Part shown: positions 13,201 to 25,893 of the stretch, piece after piece
Numbering within the stretch: the stretch's first letter is position 1
Layout of the letters: the number at the start of each line of letters is the position of its first letter
Assembly (NCBI GenBank): GCA_920105625.2
Contig: OV050030.1
Coordinates: 425,138,240 to 425,202,239 of the forward strand
Length of the DNA: 64,000 nt
Direction of reading: 5' to 3'
Source of the DNA: Clusia tigrina
Lineage: Eukaryota; Arthropoda; Insecta; Diptera; Clusiidae
Notes under the pieces: model-generated
Database searches by the model: none
What the model was told of the DNA's origin: nothing
Seen by the model: the letters and a program-made list of their open reading frames with translations, nothing else
Position numbers and translations under genes: made by a program

Positions 13201-16200
13201 GTTTGCTCTGCGTACAAATTTATCGAAAATAAATTAAATTGTTTGTTTATTTACACGCTGTATTTGCTCATTACTCGTAGTTATATGACGTCGGACGGCG
13301 ATGAGGATAGCAGTGCCGGCATTTGCGGTGGTAGTTTGGGTCGCGTAGTGATGCAGGCGGTAAAAAAGAACGAGCATCATCAGCATCGTCAACATGAACA
13401 ACAACAACAACACGAACAACCAGCCAAGCGAGCCGTTAAGGTGAGTACTCTTTGCTTGTTTGATTTTCGCTTAACAGCGGGGGTTGTTGTCAGCCGCCTC
13501 CCTCTTTGTTTGCCATTGCCTGAAATTTACTTTTCCTTTTGTTTTTTATTTGCTTTAATTCACACTTTCTCCTGCGTGTGAATTGTCTTTTCCGCATTGC
13601 CTTTTTACTTATTTTCTCCCGTCTGCAGGAGGTGCATTATGCCGATAAGGATTACTACTATGGCGCCGCTGGGGGCGACAGCTCGCTGAATTCCTCCGAG
13701 GTTTCCCTGGGTATTGATGACTATCTCGACGAGGCTCTGGACGATGGGGATGATGATGATACTCAAGAGAGTGGCGAAGACGAGGATATTAATAGCAGTC
13801 GTGCTTCTAGAGGGGTGAATTTTGTCTTAGCTCTTTATTTTTCCAAAAATTTATAATATTTTTGACTTTACTCCTCCAGAGTAAAGGCACCACTACCTCC
13901 AACAGCTTCTCTTTCCGCAAAGCGTCGGGCCAGCCACACAGCTGTGAGCCTATTTCTGAAGAAACTGACGTGTTTCAGACGCCCACCTCGAGCGTGACTA
14001 AGATGAGCGCTCCAGTCAAGTCTCAGCTGAGTGTGAATCGGGAGGACGACAACATGGTTACACTGGTGCACACAGTCAGCTTCTATCGACGTCAACAGAC
14101 CGCAAATGTAAGTCAAAAGTGTGCGAATTTGTTTAATTTTAGAGTTTTTTTCTTATATTATATTTTTATTTATTTAATTTCTGGTTTTGTATTTTGAAAT
14201 TTTTTATTTTGTTTTTTTTTTGTATTATTTTTTCATTTATTTAATTTCTAGTTTTGTATTTTGAAATTTTTTCTGTTTTGTTTTTTTATTATATTTTTAT
14301 TTATTTAATTTCTGGTTTTGTATTTTGAAATTTTTTCTGTTTTGTTTTTTTATTATATTTTTATTTATTTAATTTCTGGTTTTGTATTTTGAATTTTTTT
14401 TGTATTATTATTTTTTTATTTATTTAATTTCTGGTTTTGTATTTTGAAATTTTTTATTTTGTTTTTTTTTTGTATTATTATTTTTTTATTTATTTAATTT
14501 CTGGTTTTGTATTTTGAAATTTTTTTGTTTTTTTTTGTGTTATTTTTTTTATTTATTTAATTTCTGGTTTTGTATTCTGAAATTTTTTATTTTGTTTTTT
14601 TTTTTGTATTTTTTTTATTTATTTAATTTCTGGTTTTGTATTTTGAAATTTTTTATTTTGTTTTTTTTTTGTATTATTTTTTTATTTATTTAATTTCTGG
14701 TTTTGTATTTTGAAACTTTTTCTGTTTTGTTTTTTATTATATTTCCATTTATTTAATTTCCAGTTTTGTATTTTGAAACTTTCTGTTTTGTTTTTTTATT
14801 ATATTTTCATTTATTTAATTTCTGGTTTTGTATTTTGAAATTTTTTTGTTTTTTTTTTGTATTACTTTTTTTATTTATTTAATTTCTGGTATTATATTTT
14901 GGAATTTTTTGTATTATATTTTCATTAATTTTATTTCTGATTTTGTATTTCTGAATCTTTTACTTTTTTGTCCTTTTAATTTAATTTAAGTTTTAAATAT
15001 TTAGAATTTCTTTGTTATATATTTATTTTTTGGTTATTAATTTTGTTTCGAAAATTCATTTTTTATATTTTTTTATTTCTTTGTTTTTTTTTTGATGTTT
15101 TATTTACTTTAATTTGTTTTATTTGACTTTTTTCGCTTATTTATTATTTTTGTTGTGACTTTTCATTTATTTATTTTTTAATTTTTGACTTTATTTACTT
15201 TATTTACTTATTTATTTTTATAATTTTTATTTAAATTTATTTATTGTTAATTTTTTATTTGACTTTTTTCATTTATTCATTTATTTTTTTTTTATAATTA
15301 TGTTTTTAATTATATAGTTTTCGGTATTGGTTTATATTTATTTTTAGTAATTTTTTTCAGTGTTTTGACTTATTTTTTTTGTATTGTAATTTTTTATTTG
15401 TATTGTAACTTTTTATTTGTATTTTATTATTAATTTTGTGTTTTTTTATATTGTCTTATTAATTTTTATCGATATATTTATTTTAAAGTTATATTTTTTT
15501 AATATTTACATTTATTTTTGTTAATTTTTTCGTACAATTGTTTTTTAATTTTTTAAGATTTATTTTTGAAATTTATTTATTGTTAACATTTATTATTAAT
15601 AATGATTTATTGTTAACATTTATTATTAATAATGATTTATTATTAATATTTCCTTATTATTATTATTTTATAAGTAAATTTAAAATAATATTTATTATTA
15701 ATATTTATTTATTGTTCATACATATTTATTTATTAATAATATAAATAAATAATTATTTATTAATAACATTTTTATATATTATAATTTTTTATAAATAAAA
15801 ACTAATATTTAATTTTTTAATAATTATTTATTGTCAACATTTATTTATTCAGTATATTTATTTCGTAAGAATATTTATTTATTAATATTAATTATTGATT
15901 ATTAATATTCAATTCTCAGAAATAGTTGTCAAACTTTAAATGGATCATGCTACAAAGCTTATTAAGCAATTTGAAATGTGAATCCCTCAAAAGTAGCAAA
16001 GCGATCTATAGCTTCGTTAATTTGAAGTGCAAAACTCTGATTTCCCTTCAACAATGAATTGGAAAGGGCCCGTGTCTACTGATTATCTGGCTATATCCAA
16101 TTTCTTTGCAGACTTCTTTAGATCTACCTATTCCAGTGACCTGTACTATACAAATTCCACTTCTCCATATCCTTTGTCGTCATTAAATTATGGGCTTATG

Positions 16201-19095
16201 CTTTCCATCTTCCCTGAAGATGTTCTTTATAATCTTAAATTTAAAAATGTCATTCCTACCTGGCCCAGACAAAATTCCTAGCTGTATTTTAAAATTGTGT
16301 GCTGAGTGCATATATTTACCCCTTACTAGTATTTTTGACGCTTCACTTGAGTTAGGTTACTTTCCTGTTTGTTGGAAAGAGTCTTATTTGATTCCACTCC
16401 ATAAAAGGGGATCTAAGTCTGATGTATCCAATTTTCGTGGAATAGCTAAACTAAGTGTTATTCCTAAATTGTTTGAGTCCATCATTACCTCTCATTTAGC
16501 AAAGTCTGTAATTTCCCAATATCAACATGGTTTTCTCAAAGGAAGATCCACTGTTACAAATCTTCTTGAATTCTCTTCTTCAGTTATTCAGGGTTTCTCT
16601 GCAGGTCTGCAAACTGATGTCATTTATACAGGCTTCAGTAAGGCCTTTGACAAAGTTAACCATAACCTGCTAGTTAAGAAACTAAATTGTATTGGATTAA
16701 ATCCTATTTAAGTGGTCGCACACAAAGGCTTTTATTCAAGGATGCTCTGACAGAGAAAATTGATGCTACATCCGGCGCTCCCCAGGGAAGTCATATAGGT
16801 CCAGTTCTTTTCTTACTTGGTATAAATGACCTTCCATCTGCCATTGAATTTTCTAACATTTTAATGTTCGCTGACCACGTGAAGCTTTATTTATCCCATA
16901 ACATTTCAGGAAATGTTACAGGATGATATTTCTTCATTGTCGTGTTTGGTGCTCAGCAAATTTGATGACACTAAATCATGACAAATGTAAGTGTATGGGT
17001 TTTCTCTAGAAGAGACCCTTTCGTCATTCATATACTATTTGTAAGAAGTCTCTAACCAGAGTCTTCAGTTTTGTGGATCTTGGCGTGACAATGGATCCGA
17101 AACTTCGCTAAGGCCTTTACATTAACACCTGTGTAAATAAGGCAAAGGGTGTCCTTAGCTTCATAAAAAGGTGGTCGAAGGAATTTAACGATCCACATGT
17201 CACAAGTCTATATATCCCTTGTTCGTCCAATTTTGGAATATGCCTATAGTGTTTGGAATCCCCACTACACTGCTATATTGCTCAAAATGAATCTGTTTAA
17301 AAGCAGTTTCTGTTATTTGCTCTGCGTTCCTTCAAATGGAATCCGTTGCTTAGTCTTTATTAGTTTATTTTTTTAAAAATTAAATTATGTTTTTTTAATT
17401 AAATCCTTTTATTAATATTTTTTTTATGTTTTCTATTAAATTCCTTAAATTCAAATGTTTTAAATGGGTTTTTCTCCATCCCTTTTCTCCTCTCCTCCTG
17501 CAGAGCGCCAATTCCACGCCGGTGCGCAAAATCTGTCGCGAAGAGAAGGTGCTGCGTTCTGTGGTTGAAGGTGGCGGCGCCAGTGCCACAATGCAGTACA
17601 ATACGCCACGGCAACAGCACCAACAAGACAATGATAGCATGCCCTACGGCTATAGCGACGAAGATGAGACCCAATCGGACCAGGAAGGCGATGACGCCGA
17701 CTTGGTGCAGGACAAAATCAAGAGACTGCTGGATGACGTTTGCAAGCAGCAGCAGATTATAGCGCAGATAAGTCAAGCTTTGAATCTGTGTGCGGCGACA
17801 ATTGAGTTTTCTGGATCTGCTGAGTCAGTGGAGGGTGAACGGCATCTGTTGGTGGCAAGTAAGTAGGCGCGCACTATTTTAAACGATGCAGTTATCAAGA
17901 ATATCTCAAACAGCTCATCGTCGCCAAGCCGCTCTGGATGAGGTGCAACGTTTGCGTGTGGAAAAGACCCTGCGTCCAATGGGCGCACCCAGGGAAAAGG
18001 GCCGACTTACTGTGAAGGAAATCACAGTGCCGATGCGGCAGGACTACATACGCAAATTGGCGGCCGACACCATATCTGGCCACCACTTGGTGTGCCTTCT
18101 CAAATACAATGAGTTTGTATTTTCCACGAAAACGGTGCCCACACTGCCGGGCCTGTTGGCGGTGAAGTTTCCGGATGTGCTGCAATTGAACAATGTCTAC
18201 GCGGATTTCAGAGTGAGTATCTGGCGGTGGGGTTGGATACATTTGTTGACACTTATGGGTTGGATGCATTTGACACTGATTGGAATTTCATTTCAGATCA
18301 CTTTGGAAATTTACGGCATGACTGCTCAGCGTGAGATACTGCCCCATGAGGTGAAATACCACATTAACCTGAATAAGAAGTCGGGTGTGAAGACACCGAA
18401 GAAGAAGGGTGGCGAGAATCGCCTGGTGATGCCGCCCGTCCAGAGCCCGGCTGGCCCCAATGTGGTGCGCACGCCCGCTCTGGTGCAGTACGGCTTTGCA
18501 ATATTCTCGTTGCGTGAAATACAGCGCACCTCCTGGTCATTGACACAGGTTTGATTTCCATTGACACCTCTTTTAGCTTAAGTTTGCTCACTCACTTCTG
18601 CCTACGTAGGTGCTCGGCGTTAGTCCACTGGATGGCGTGGTGCACATGAAAGTCAACTGCGAGTTGTCCGTATCTGTCGAATACAAAGGATTCCTCACCA
18701 TGTTCGAGGACATCTCTGGGTTCGGTGCTTGGCATCGTCGCTGGTGTCATCTGAATGGCACAACTCTGAACTTCTGGAAGTACCCCGACGATGAGAAGAA
18801 GAAGACACCCATGGGCAGCATCGACTTGTACAGCTCCGCTACCCATAAGGTGGCAGTCGCGCCGAGAGATATTTGCGCTCGCATGCACACCATCCTGCTC
18901 GAGTGCCAACGTCCGGCCCGAGACAGCGATGTGGAATCGTTGATAATTGTGCCCAATGGACACAACACAATTGTGCGTCACCTGCTCTCCGCCGACACCA
19001 AGGAGGAGCGCGAAGAGTGGTGCGCCTACTTGAACAAGGCGTTGACTCTGCTGCGCGTCTGGGGACCACCACCAGCAGCGCAACAGCAGCAGTGA
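10227..19095 (+). CDS. scra: Anillin (scraps), cytokinetic ring scaffold
   Basis: Twelve coding exons, all with GT donors and AG acceptors: 10227-10244, 10327-10695, 10871-11792, 12268-12666, 12773-13007, 13281-13440, 13629-13814, 13880-14107, 17504-17858, 17914-18212, 18297-18548 and 18610-19095. Together they give 1302 codons, close to the fly protein's length. The start MDPYAQ/RLLEKAEQRSRALG matches the anillin N-terminus. Exon 3 carries RNRLQRLGALYS and LRERMQLFEKNKGEA, conserved in the myosin/actin-binding region. Exon 4 has a run of eight prolines (about residue 541), and acidic/Ser-rich exons 5-7 follow. A helical segment (QDKIKRLLDDVCKQQQ, about residue 908) opens the C-terminal anillin homology region, which in the family binds Rho and centralspindlin. 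Exon 12 is a PH domain (about 1165-1290; GAWHRRWCHLNG, NFWKYPDDE) that targets membrane and septins. Intron 8 (3.4 kb) has swollen with repeats and a LINE. No disabling change was seen. Confidence 0.97.
14150..14935. repeat. AT-rich tandem array in anillin intron 8
   Basis: About 12 tandem copies of a 60-70 bp unit built on ATTTAATTTCTGGTTTTG followed by TATTTTGAAATTTTTT and a variable poly-T tract. Length differences lie mainly in the T runs. It sits just downstream of the exon 8 donor. Confidence 0.9.
14936..15925. repeat. AT-rich low-complexity tract
   Basis: About 1 kb of almost pure A/T, with degenerate TTTATTTATT words and an imperfect repeat of TTATTGTTAACATTTATTAT around 15580-15640. 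No coding signal. It links the tandem array to the LINE fragment in the same intron. Confidence 0.8.
15930..17345 (+). pseudogene. Non-LTR retrotransposon reverse transcriptase, CR1/jockey-like, decayed
   Basis: The reading crosses several frames (main pieces 16027-16281, 16190-16711 and 16687-16926). It gives recognisable RT blocks in order: GPDKIPSCILK, FRGIAKLSVIPKLFE, QYQHGFLKGRSTVTNLLEF, FSKAFDKVNHNLL, SGAPQGSHIGPVLFLLGIND. The catalytic box reads FADH where the family has (Y/F)ADD, so one metal-binding aspartate is lost. Downstream frames still give DLGVTMDPK, FIKRWSKEFNDPH and VWNP-type thumb motifs. The element lacks its 5' part and its 3' end. It lies in sense orientation in anillin intron 8 and must be spliced out with it. 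Confidence 0.9.
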
Positions 19096-19714
19096 ATGTA
19101 GTCACACGTATTCGCGAGTATTATTATTATAGTTTTAAGTTTATAGGGTTTGGCTGGTTGGTTGGTTGCATTGGGGTGGAAACAGCTTCAAATCGAGTGT
19201 ATCGCATTCGCAAGGATCGTTTGGATATGGTATTCAAAATACCATAATATAATGGAAGACCTTTTATGAAAGTATTCGCCGAGCTTTCAACGAGGTTTGG
19301 TCGCTCGCTCGTCATGAGCACCCAGTTAGTTTATTTGAGGTGCACCCTCACTCATATACGTATTTTTACAATTTTGTATTTTATACTTTTGTATTTTTGT
19401 CATTTGTGCTTTGTTGCAATTTCAATTTTAAATCTTTTGTATCGTGCTTTTTTTAATGTTGCTAATTTCCACGTTCGTGTTTGCCATGTTTGCAATTTCA
19501 TTGCTGCACACTTGAGACTCATCGCGGCGCCATCGGAGATCGTAAACAATTCACCAATTTAGTTCTACATGTTTTATATTTACCTATGTACCAAATTTTC
19601 GAAAGGATCATGCAACAATTAAATGCAATTTATTGGATTTGCGTTCGCAAATTTTTAAATATACATCAAATGGCGGTTTTGTTTTATGTCACCATGGCAA
19701 AATAGCGGCCTTGT
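19096..19714 (+). other. Anillin 3' UTR and downstream spacer
   Basis: Follows the TGA at 19093-19095. No canonical AATAAA was spotted in this interval, so the poly(A) site is undetermined. There is a short inverted motif GGTATTCAAAATACC at about 19230. No gene seen. Confidence 0.5.
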
Positions 19715-21587
19715 ATGGTGGAAAAACCAGGAAAACAAAAATTCCTGAGTTCCCTTTGTCAAAGTTAGGTAAGGTAACGTTGAATCTTTCCTCAGAAGCG
19801 AGATACCTAAGTACCATTCTGGAGAACGAGTATTGAGGAGAGAACAAAGAAGGGTTTGGCTGCATACTATACCTGTAAAAGGATCTTTGGGAAAAAATGG
19901 GGACTGTCACCGTACATCGTGTATGGGATGTACACCACAATCATTAGACCAATTTTAACCAACGGGTCCATCATCTGGTGGAAGGCGTTGGGAAGGAAAT
20001 GTAATCAAAACCTTATTGGAAAAGTACACAGACCTGGTAGCTTAGGAATAATTTCAGGGGCTGTAAGCAGCGCGCTTCAAGAAGGCTTAAACATATTATT
20101 TCACCTCTTACCACTAGGAATGTTTATTCAGGTTTGTGCCGCCAAGTGTGTTCTGAGACTAGGAGTGCAACACGTGAAAATCTCCCAACTATGGACACTA
20201 CAACTTTGCGCGAAATAAAACGGAAGGGTCAAAGGATAGTTACGGCTGACATAGAAACGGCTACAGACTACATGACTTCTACTCTAGACTTCACAGCTAG
20301 AATTCCAGCTTTATGCAACCAGGGAAGACTGGGAGTCAGGCTCTGTCACTGGTAATTCTGACATCATCTACACTGACGGCTCGAAGATGGAAAGTGGAAC
20401 GGGGGCGGGTGTCTTCTCGGAAGGCTTGCAGGCAAGAGTCATATCGGCTGCCTGACGCATGCGTCTGTCAGGCCGAAGTCTATGCAATTGAGAAAGCGGC
20501 CAGGATGATACAAAGTAGTATAATTCGACCCTCGAATATCACTATCTGTGTGGATAGCCAGGCGGCGCTTAAGGCAATAGAATCCAAGACAGTTAAATCG
20601 AAGTTGGCAATGAAATGTCGTATCTCATTACTGAACATTGGACCCCACCAGGTCTCACTTTGCTGGGTTCCCGGACATAGCAATATAGAAGGGAATGATT
20701 TAGCGGACGAGATGGCCAGAAGGGGCTCTGAAATGAACATTAACGAAGCAGATACTTCAATACAAATCCCAATATGTGAACTGTTTAAGAGCGTAGATGA
20801 ATTGACTGTTGCGGTGACAAATAACTTATGGACTTAGCCACCCTCTATGGTCTAGTGGTAAGCATGCTAGACTCACACCTCGAGGGTCGCAGGTTCAAAT
20901 ACTGCCACGGGCTTGGTGTCCAAAATGCTTCTTTCTATAAAACCCTTTTCTCTTCGAGTCGAAAGCCTCTGTAGCTAGTACTCATTCCCCCAACACCTTG
21001 CACTCATAATTGATTATGGTGTAAGATATAATAATAATAATAATATAACTTATGGACTAATCGTGACGACTGTGAAGTCTCACGGGCTTTATGGCCTCGA
21101 TTAGATATAAAGAGAACGAAGGTTGTCTTAGGGCTGAACAAACCTGCAGCAAGAGTGCTTACGGGGGTCATTACCGGGCATTGTGCTATCGCACCAATGC
21201 TTCAACGTATTCCGTCGAGCGGGCTATGTAGGAGTTGCCATGATGAAGAAGAGACAGAGTCGATTCATCACTTTTTATGTCAATGTCCAAGACTACAGTT
21301 GAAACGACTTCAATGTTTGGGGTCGCGCTTCTTCACAAGCTTGACAGAAATAATGAAGGTGGACTTATCGGATCTCTTCACTTTCATCTGGAAAACCAAA
21401 TGGTTTAATTGGGATGGTACTTCGAATGTATACGGAAATCGAGGGTAAGGACGAGTGTGCCTCCTCTTGGCATTTTTGAAGGCAGTCACAATGGTCATAG
21501 ATGTCTCCGAGTGGAAGTGCGGATATCGGATAAACGGTATCCGCACACGCCTTCGCAACTTAACCTAACTAACCATGGTGGAAAAAC
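19715..21587 (+). mobile_element. 5'-truncated non-LTR retrotransposon with 13-bp target duplication, interrupted by a SINE
   Basis: The element body is 19728-21574, flanked by identical ATGGTGGAAAAAC at 19715-19727 and 21575-21587. The translated remains start in the RT C-terminal region (LSSEARYLSTILE, TTIIRPILTNGSIIWW). They continue into an RNase H domain: YTDGSK in one frame near 20370, then CVDSQAALKAIES and LCWVPGHSNIEGNDLADEMAR in another. They end in a CCHC-type motif (CRSCHDEEETESIHHFLCQC) and a WKTKWF tail. The 3' end is TTAACCTAACTAA. Frame changes near 20350 and 20455, plus several stops, make it inactive. The same 3' end recurs at 47959-48099. Confidence 0.93.
20835..21044 (+). 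mobile_element. tRNA-derived SINE, complete, nested in the LINE
   Basis: A 210-bp element flanked by ATAACTTATGGACT at 20821-20834 and 21045-21058. The head carries a pol III A box (TGGTCTAGTGG, about 20849) and B box (GGTTCAAATAC, about 20891). The body has a TTCGAGTCGAA perfect hairpin core and a CTTGCACTCATAATTGAT segment. It ends in (ATA/TAA)n. Removing it rejoins the RNase H-to-CCHC reading of the host LINE, so it inserted later. The cloverleaf is incomplete: the anticodon arm pairs poorly. It is therefore not a functional tRNA gene. A tRNA-Val(CAC)-like origin is possible but weak. Confidence 0.93.
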
Positions 21588-22900
21588 GATCGGCCCGGTC
21601 CTCGAACATCGTTGGTCAGGACACTTGGCGGCTATAAAAGTTGTAAACGATAGTCACCGATTTTGAAGACTAGATGAAATTAAAAATGACAGATTTAACA
21701 GTGATGCCAGGAGTAGTGTCGGCATTAAAAAAGTCATGCTCCATTTGTAATTCCGAATGGCCAAATGGTTGTGGCCAAAAAAAATCTTAACCAGCCTGCA
21801 GACTCAGATTTACAAGCCCGAGTCGCAGGATTGAAAGACGTCATTACAATCATAAAGTACGTCCAAAATGAAATGACAAAAAACTGAGATCAGATGAAAT
21901 GTATCATAAAATGTTGTAAGGAGGTAATCCTATGACAATCGGCGATTCCGATAATAGGATCCAGACCCAGAGAAGCAAGTCAAAAAATCAAATCGGAAGT
22001 GGGTCGAGTAAAGATAAATCTGCTGTTGAATTTTTATTAGGGAAAACCTAACATTCAGATGGAATCTAGCTGAAGACCCTGGAAGCTAGTGCTACCCCAC
22101 ACATAAATTATAATAATTAAGTAATAATAATAATAATTAAGTTAATAACAATAATAATTGATGAAACCTTTTTCTTACCCCCTAAAAAGTACTCACAGGT
22201 TTTTTTGTATTTTTTAGTCTTTATTTTAAATGAATTTAAATCTCTATATTTATATATATGTATGAGTGTCTTTGTGTGTGTGTGTGTGTGTATAATTTAC
22301 ATAATTTTAATATTCTAAAATATTTGCGCTAAACACATTCATTTACATTTGAAATAAACTCTCAACAATTGTTTATATTTTCGTAAATTTCTTATAATTA
22401 TTTATTGTATTTAAATATTTAATCTCTGCTGTTTTTGTTGTTGTTGTTTTTGTTGTTGTTGCTACTACATATTTGAGTCTATCAAGCACACACACAGATA
22501 AAGTATTTCGTTTACATTTTGTTGGGTAGGTAGGTAGGTAGTTTCTTTGTTCTGCCAGGAAGCGAGGGATACAAAGGGGCGCCACAGCCAGGAATGACTC
22601 CGACTTGTCCACATTCGCCCTTACAAATCACTCTCTTCCGATCGCTTCTGACGCTATTTTCCTATTTATTTCAATCGTTTTCTTATTATTCAATCTAAAT
22701 TACTCTGCTTATATTCAAGTAAATATTCTGATGAAAACGCAGAGACGAACACTTAAAATTTAAATAGAGAAAGACGCATTTTTGTATCCTTTGGTGCAAT
22801 GATTTGCATCCTTTGTAGTTTTTTTTTTTTTATAGCAATTTGCATTTTTAAAATATGCTCACAAACAGATCTTATTTTTTATATCTTATTGCATTTTTTT
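21588..22900. other. No supported gene; simple repeats
   Basis: 21588-22070 contains only short frames with no family I recognise. Small TAA/AAT runs lie near 22110-22160, a TG run at 22274-22291 and GTT runs near 22434-22461. The final part becomes progressively AT-rich. Confidence 0.4.
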
Positions 22901-23039
22901 TCATTTCAATATTTTAGATTTTTAAATATATTTATTTTTATTTTAAAATGCTAAAATTTTATTTTATTTTTAATAGTCGTTTTCCGTTCCTTTTGTCTTT
23001 CTTATATATATGCTTTTAGTATTTGAATATTATCTAAAT

Positions 23040-24110
23040 TATTAGTTTTCATTATTTTTCTTTTAAATTATTATTATTTTTTATTATTATTTTTCTTTTA
23101 AATTACTTTTATTTTTTATTATAATTTTTCTTTTAAATTATTATTTTTTCATTATATTTCTCTTAAATTACTATTATTTTTTATTATTATTTTTCTTTTA
23201 AATTATTATTATTTATTATTATTATTTTTTTATTATTATTTTTTATTATTATTTTTTCATAATTTTTCTTTTAAATTATTATTATTTTTTTCATTATTTT
23301 CTTTTAAATTATTATTATTTTCTTCATTATTTTTCTTTTAAATTATTATTTTTTCATTATTATTTTTTTATTATTATTTTTTCATTATTTTTCTTTTCAA
23401 TTATTATTATTTATTATTATTATTTATTATTATTATTTTTTTATTATTATTTTTTCATTATTTTTCTTTTAAATTATTATTATTTTTTTCATTATTTTCT
23501 TTTAAATTATTATTATTTTCTTCATTATTTTTCTTTTAAATTATTATTTTTTCATTATTATTTTTTTATTATTATTTTTTCATTATTTTTCTTTCAAATT
23601 ATTATTATTTATTATTATTATTTTTTTATTATTATTTTTTTATTATTATTTTTTCATTATTTTTCTTTTAAATTATTGTTTTTTCATTATTTTCTTTTCA
23701 ATTATTATTATTTTCTTCATTATTTTTCTTTTAAATTATTATTATTTTTTTCATTATTTTCTTTTAAATTATTATTATTTTCTTCATTATTTTTCTTTTA
23801 AATTATTATTTTTTCATTATTATTTTTTTATTATTATTTTTTCATTATTTTTCTTTTAAATTGTTATTATTTATTATTATTATTTTTTTATTATTATTTT
23901 TTATTATTATTTTTTCATTATTTTTCTTTTAAATTATTATTATTTTTTTCATTATTTTCTTTTAAATTATTTTCTTCATTATTTTTCTTTTAAATTATTA
24001 TTTTTTCATTATTATTTTTTTTGTCATTTTTCTTTTAAATTATTATTATTTTCATTAATTTTCGTTTAAATTATTATTTTTTCAATATTTTTCTTTTAAA
24101 ATAGTATTAT
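23040..24110. repeat. AT-rich tandem array with higher-order structure
   Basis: Built from TTTTTCTTTTAAATTATTATT blocks alternating with ATTATTATTTTTT. A longer block joining TTTTCTTCATTATTTTTC with following ATTATT runs recurs several times (about 23310, 23515, 23710, 23775 and 23960), suggesting duplication of 200-260 bp segments. Strongly strand-asymmetric (T-rich on plus). Confidence 0.85.
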
Positions 24111-25440
24111 TATTTATTTACATTATTATGTTTAATTTTTTATTTAAAATAATAATGTAAATAAATAATAATTTAATGATTTCAATACATTTATTTTTAA
24201 AATCTTTAAATTTTATTTTATTTTTAGTAATACTTTGTTTCTTTTTTATATATATTTTTTATTATTTGAATATTATTTAAATTATTACTTTTCTTTTAAT
24301 TTATTATTATTATTTATTTACATTATTATTTTTAATTTTAATTTAAAATTTGTTTTTTATTTCAATATTTTTAAAATGTTTAAATTTTATGTTACTTTTA
24401 GTAGTATTTTTATCGTTCTCATGATTCTTTTTTATATATATTTTTTAAAAATATTTCTGTATTTTTTAAAAATATTTGTATATTATTTAAATTATTATTA
24501 TTTTTTAAAATTTAAAGTTTTTTTAATTTCAATATTTTAAGTTTTTTATAATGTTAAAATTTTATTTAATTTTTAGTATTTTTCACTTTTTATATATTTT
24601 AAAATGTTTTGTATTTTTTTTTTTTTTATCATTTTATTATTATTATATATGTTATGTTTCATTATATTTAATTTTTTATTTGAATTATTTTTTATTTAAA
24701 ATTTTTTATCATTTCAATATTTTAGGTTTTTTATATTATTAAATATTTTTTTTCACCTTTTTTGTTCTTGTTTATATATATATTTTTCCAATTATGTATT
24801 TTATATTTTAATAATATTTGCATTTTATTTAAATTATTATTTTTAACTATTTTGCTTTGAAATTAATATTATTTTTTTCATCATTTTTAATTTTTTATTT
24901 AAAATCTTTTTTCATTTCAATATTTTAGTTTGGAATAATTTTTTAAGTTTATATTATTTTTAATTTTGTCTTCCCCCTCCTGAGTTCTCTTTTTATAAAT
25001 ATTTTTTTAATATACTCGTATGTATATTTTGTCAATGTTAGTATGTTTTTTAATATTTGCATATTTTTTTTTATATTTGCATATTTATATTAATTTTTCC
25101 ATATTTTTAAACTATTATTTTTCATCATCTTTCATTATTTATTTAATAGTTTTTATTCAGTTTTCGCTCCTTTGTTCTTTTTTTTTTATATATTTTCTTT
25201 TTAAATATTTGCATATTTTTTTAAAAAATTTGCATATTTTTTTTTAAAACTTTGCATATTTTTTTAAAAAATATTTGCATATTTTTTCATAAATATTTGC
25301 ATATTTTTTTAAAAACTTTGCATATTTTTTTTTTAAATATTTGCATATTTTTTTTAAATATTTGCATATTTTTTAAACTGTGTGTTTGTGTGTGTTTTCC
25401 TTATTATTTACAACATTTTCTTTCAATTATTTTTAGTAGT
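24111..25440. repeat. AT-rich low-complexity tract with TTTGCATATTTTTT repeat
   Basis: Nearly pure A/T; long open frames here are composition artefacts rich in F, Y, L and I. At about 25195-25375 a 25-30 bp unit around TTTGCATATTTTTTT recurs about seven times. Confidence 0.8.
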
Positions 25441-25893
25441 TTTTTTAAACATTCTTGGCTCCTTGTGGATTAACGAGTGCTACGACGCTGTGTCCAATAA
25501 TTTATGATTCACAGCAAGGTGTAATTCAAGGATATGCGAAGGAACAAAATTTGCTTGTGACTTGGGTTGATATCTTACGTTTAATGTTTATTGTCATGGG
25601 TTGCTGTTGTTGTATTTGTTGTTGCTGTGGAGTGTGGTTTATGTAATAACAAAACTATATATAAAATGTGTAACATTCCTAACACGGCGGCTTTTCAATT
25701 CAAAAGCTATGCTCATGTCCTTAAATGCGGTAATCTTTGAAAATAAATTTGCAACGTTGCCAAACTTCTTTTTTAAACACTAAATAAACATTTATTATGT
25801 ACTCCTACATACGAATTATGTGTATGGCTGTGTTAGTATTTGTTGTTTTGTGAGTTTCAGAGTGTGTGTGTGTGTGTCAAATAGTGTCAGTGT
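25441..25893. other. No supported gene
   Basis: Two short plus-strand frames (25455-25646 and 25601-25783) contain a cysteine-rich run from TTGCTGTTGTTG repeats and no known domain. A TG run lies at 25862-25877. Confidence 0.4.

Noticed and set aside
20844..20917. tRNA gene
   Set aside because: A and B boxes are present, but the anticodon arm pairs poorly, the unit continues into a SINE body and tail, and target duplications flank it; it is a SINE head. The same applies at 42724-42931 and 55329-55505.
24235..25473. Several F/Y/I/L-rich frames that resemble membrane proteins
   Set aside because: Artefact of T-rich low-complexity DNA (TTT, TAT and ATT codons).
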